A DNA stretch of 64,000 nucleotides from positions 248,001 through 312,000 of the forward strand of contig PHAB01000002.1 in assembly GCA_002840275.1 (NCBI GenBank), in the 5' to 3' direction. Each line of letters opens with the position of its first letter. The stretch's first letter is position 1. The stretch is from Firmicutes bacterium HGW-Firmicutes-14. Lineage in GTDB: Bacteria > Bacillota > Thermincolia > Thermincolales > UBA2595. The position numbers were made by a program, and so were the translations under genes. A model generated the notes under the pieces. That model had not been told where the DNA came from, ran no database searches, and saw only the letters and a list, made by a program, of their open reading frames with translations. Shown piece by piece: positions 62,899 to 64,000 of this stretch.

Positions 62899-63301
62899 GG
62901 TAATGGTAGTCGATACTAATATTCTTATTCGTTTATTTACGAAAGATGATGACACTCAGATTTTGCAATTGGTTCAGCTTATGGAACAGGGCCATATAGT
63001 ATTTCACGTTCTGTCAATTGTTCTAATTGAGGCCTACTGGGTCTTACGCAAGGCATATAACTTTGATAAAGAAACGATATTGCGAGTCTTCGAGGACTTC
63101 ATTGAAGCTGATGAAGTTGAGCTCGACGAAGATGGTTTAGTGCAACGTGTCCTAGCTCGTTTCCGCGAGGTAAATGTTGATTTAGTAGATGTTTACTTAG
63201 CTGAGAAATCAAGAAACTTGGTGTTATCGGTATTAACTTGGAATGCTAAGGATTTTAGAAAGCTTGAATGTGAATTTTATAGGCCACAAGATTTAAGATA
63301 G
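62891..63301 (+). CDS. PIN-domain ribonuclease toxin (VapC-like)
   Basis: 136 aa. PIN acidic residues: VVDTNILIRLF (first Asp), IVLIEAYWVLRK (Glu), DLVDVYLAEKSR (Asp), and WNAKDFRKL (last Asp). Toxins of this family cut RNA, often tRNA. Its activity should be held in check by the antitoxin encoded just upstream. Intact frame. Confidence 0.87.
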   Translation: MNKVMVVDTNILIRLFTKDDDTQILQLVQLMEQGHIVFHVLSIVLIEAYWVLRKAYNFDKETILRVFEDFIEADEVELDEDGLVQRVLARFREVNVDLVDVYLAEKSRNLVLSVLTWNAKDFRKLECEFYRPQDLR

Positions 63302-63367
63302 GATTATTGCATATGGCTTGAATTTCGAACCCTATATACTTGCAACCTTAATGATTAAAAACTAGCA

Positions 63368-63410
63368 AGGGTCTTATCTCTTAGGAACTTTAAGGGATAA
63401 GGCCCTGTTT
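63368..63410 (+). terminator. Terminator of the VapBC-type operon
   Basis: AGGGTCTTATC (63368-63378) pairs with GATAAGGCCCT (63396-63406) with one G-U pair, then GTTT. Confidence 0.65.
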
Positions 63411-63431
63411 ATCAGAAGGAGATGATTACAC

Positions 63432-63644
63432 ATGGAAATACCTTTTGTTGTAACGCTGCCGAGAGCACCGGTTTCCGTAAACGCCGATTTGATGACAAAG
63501 GACGAAATTCATGCGAAGTTAAAGGAAGGATATAACGATATCGAAAAAGGTAAAGTGCAGGATGCATCTGCTGCCTGTCAGAGATTTCGGAAGAACGTTT
63601 TGTACAGTGCCAGCAATATAGCCAAGCGTTTACGTGATTCATGA
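63432..63644 (+). CDS. RelB/DinJ-like antitoxin, C-terminal part only
   Basis: 70 aa. The opening EIPFVVTLPRAPVSVNADL resembles the segment that follows the ribbon-helix-helix of DinJ/RelB antitoxins (typically REIPFEV), and MTKDEIHAKLKEGYNDIEKGKVQ resembles their C-terminal toxin-binding helix. The DNA-binding N-terminus is missing; a stop codon lies just upstream in frame. An AGAAGGAGATG site precedes ATG, so it may still be translated. No toxin gene is adjacent. It overlaps the next frame by four bases (ATGA). Confidence 0.45.
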   Translation: MEIPFVVTLPRAPVSVNADLMTKDEIHAKLKEGYNDIEKGKVQDASAACQRFRKNVLYSASNIAKRLRDS

Positions 63645-64000
63645 GGGCGGTGAGCAGCACTCCCAAGCAAAAAACCCTGGAGATGTTTGGTAAAGCCAGG
63701 GATGGAGAACCGGGGAAAGAACCCTTCCATCTTTATTCCATGAAACAGGCCATTGAAGAAGGATTCCCAAAATTACGGAACACTGTCACTGGAGCGGTCT
63801 ATTCCAACCTAAACACAAAGGAGGGTGGAGCAAGTAACCTGAAAGACCAGGATATGATATTTGAGCGCGGCTACCCGGGGGAAAAACAGGGCTATTTATC
63901 CCCCGGAGAATGGTCTGTTATCAATGTTCCCCAGGGTATTACCGTCATGACAAGCCCGGGTACTTTTTCGGGATTAATTGCTGTACAGAATTCAGCTTAT
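63641..64000 (+). pseudogene. Open frame with an HsdR (type I restriction) fragment, runs off the window
   Basis: The frame starts at ATG 63641, overlapping the previous stop, and is open to base 64000 (120 codons). Residues 4-42 (SSTPKQKTLEMFGKARDGEP, then GKEPFHLYSMKQAIEEGF) match a conserved segment of type I restriction HsdR subunits (usually PFHLYSMRQAIEEGFIL). After EEGF the similarity ends, and the rest (ERGYPGEKQGYLSPGEWSVI and on) is not recognised. An AAAGGAGGG site near 63819 suggests a separate gene may begin in the same frame, so this may be a restriction remnant fused by chance to the next gene. Confidence 0.45.

Overview
The window looks like a chromosomal segment of a spore-forming, anaerobic, low-to-moderate GC Firmicute of the Peptococcaceae / Thermoanaerobacterales type. 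The evidence is Bacillus/Clostridium gene order (comEC-holA-rpsT, hrcA-grpE-dnaK-dnaJ-prmA-rsmE-mtaB, rpsU-yqeY, yqfC-yqfD-phoH-yqfF-ybeY-cdd-era, yqzL-recO-glyQ-glyS-ccpN-ppsR-ppdK), sporulation genes (spoIIP, yqfC, yqfD), an archaeal-type (group III) chaperonin inside the heat-shock operon as known from Carboxydothermus, and corrinoid methyl-transfer genes typical of acetogens and their relatives. I see no tRNA, rRNA, CRISPR array or intact transposase.

Layout. 0-4.2 kb: end of comEC, holA, then an AT-rich insert (two small ORFs, an inverted-repeat element) that ends in a decayed second copy of the 3' part of holA, then rpsT on the minus strand. 4.3-10 kb: spoIIP, small membrane proteins, a decayed FemX/alanine-racemase pair on the minus strand, murJ. 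10-13 kb: lepA and hemW. 13.1-22.6 kb: a CIRCE-controlled heat-shock operon (hrcA, group III chaperonin, grpE, dnaK, dnaJ) continuing into prmA, rsmE and mtaB. 22.7-34.9 kb: HIT protein, rpsU, yqeY, lemA and a TPM protein, an EAL-HDOD protein followed by a large nested palindrome, then yqfC to era.

34.9-52.4 kb is an accessory island inserted between era and the deoC-yqzL-recO block. It encodes a MalFGK/GlpPQST-like ABC transporter with two different ATPases, an FGGY kinase, a three-part GlpABC-like flavin/Fe-S dehydrogenase, three isomerases (TpiA2-like TIM, xylose-isomerase-fold EryC-like, RpiB), a transaldolase and a SorC/EryD-type regulator. This matches the parts list of the Brucella/Rhizobium erythritol pathway (EryA, EryB, EryC, EryH, EryI ending in erythrose-4-phosphate), in an anaerobic form. 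At its two ends sit the parts of a three-component corrinoid demethylase: a URO-D/MtaA-type methyltransferase first, and a corrinoid protein plus MeTr/AcsE-like methyl-tetrahydrofolate transferase last. I infer a system that imports a polyol or sugar, possibly O-methylated, passes a methyl group to tetrahydrofolate and sends the carbon skeleton into the pentose-phosphate pathway. Three intergenic regions of the island carry paired operator-like sites (TGAGAA-N2-TTCTCA type), each pair spaced exactly 19 bp, which tie the island into one regulon.

52.5-62.4 kb returns to conserved genes: deoC, yqzL, recO, a DUF4342 protein, a T-box leader and glyQS, ccpN, ppsR and ppdK. The last 1.6 kb is accessory again: a VapBC-type toxin-antitoxin pair, the C-terminal part of a RelB/DinJ-like antitoxin, and an open frame containing an HsdR-like fragment that runs off the window.
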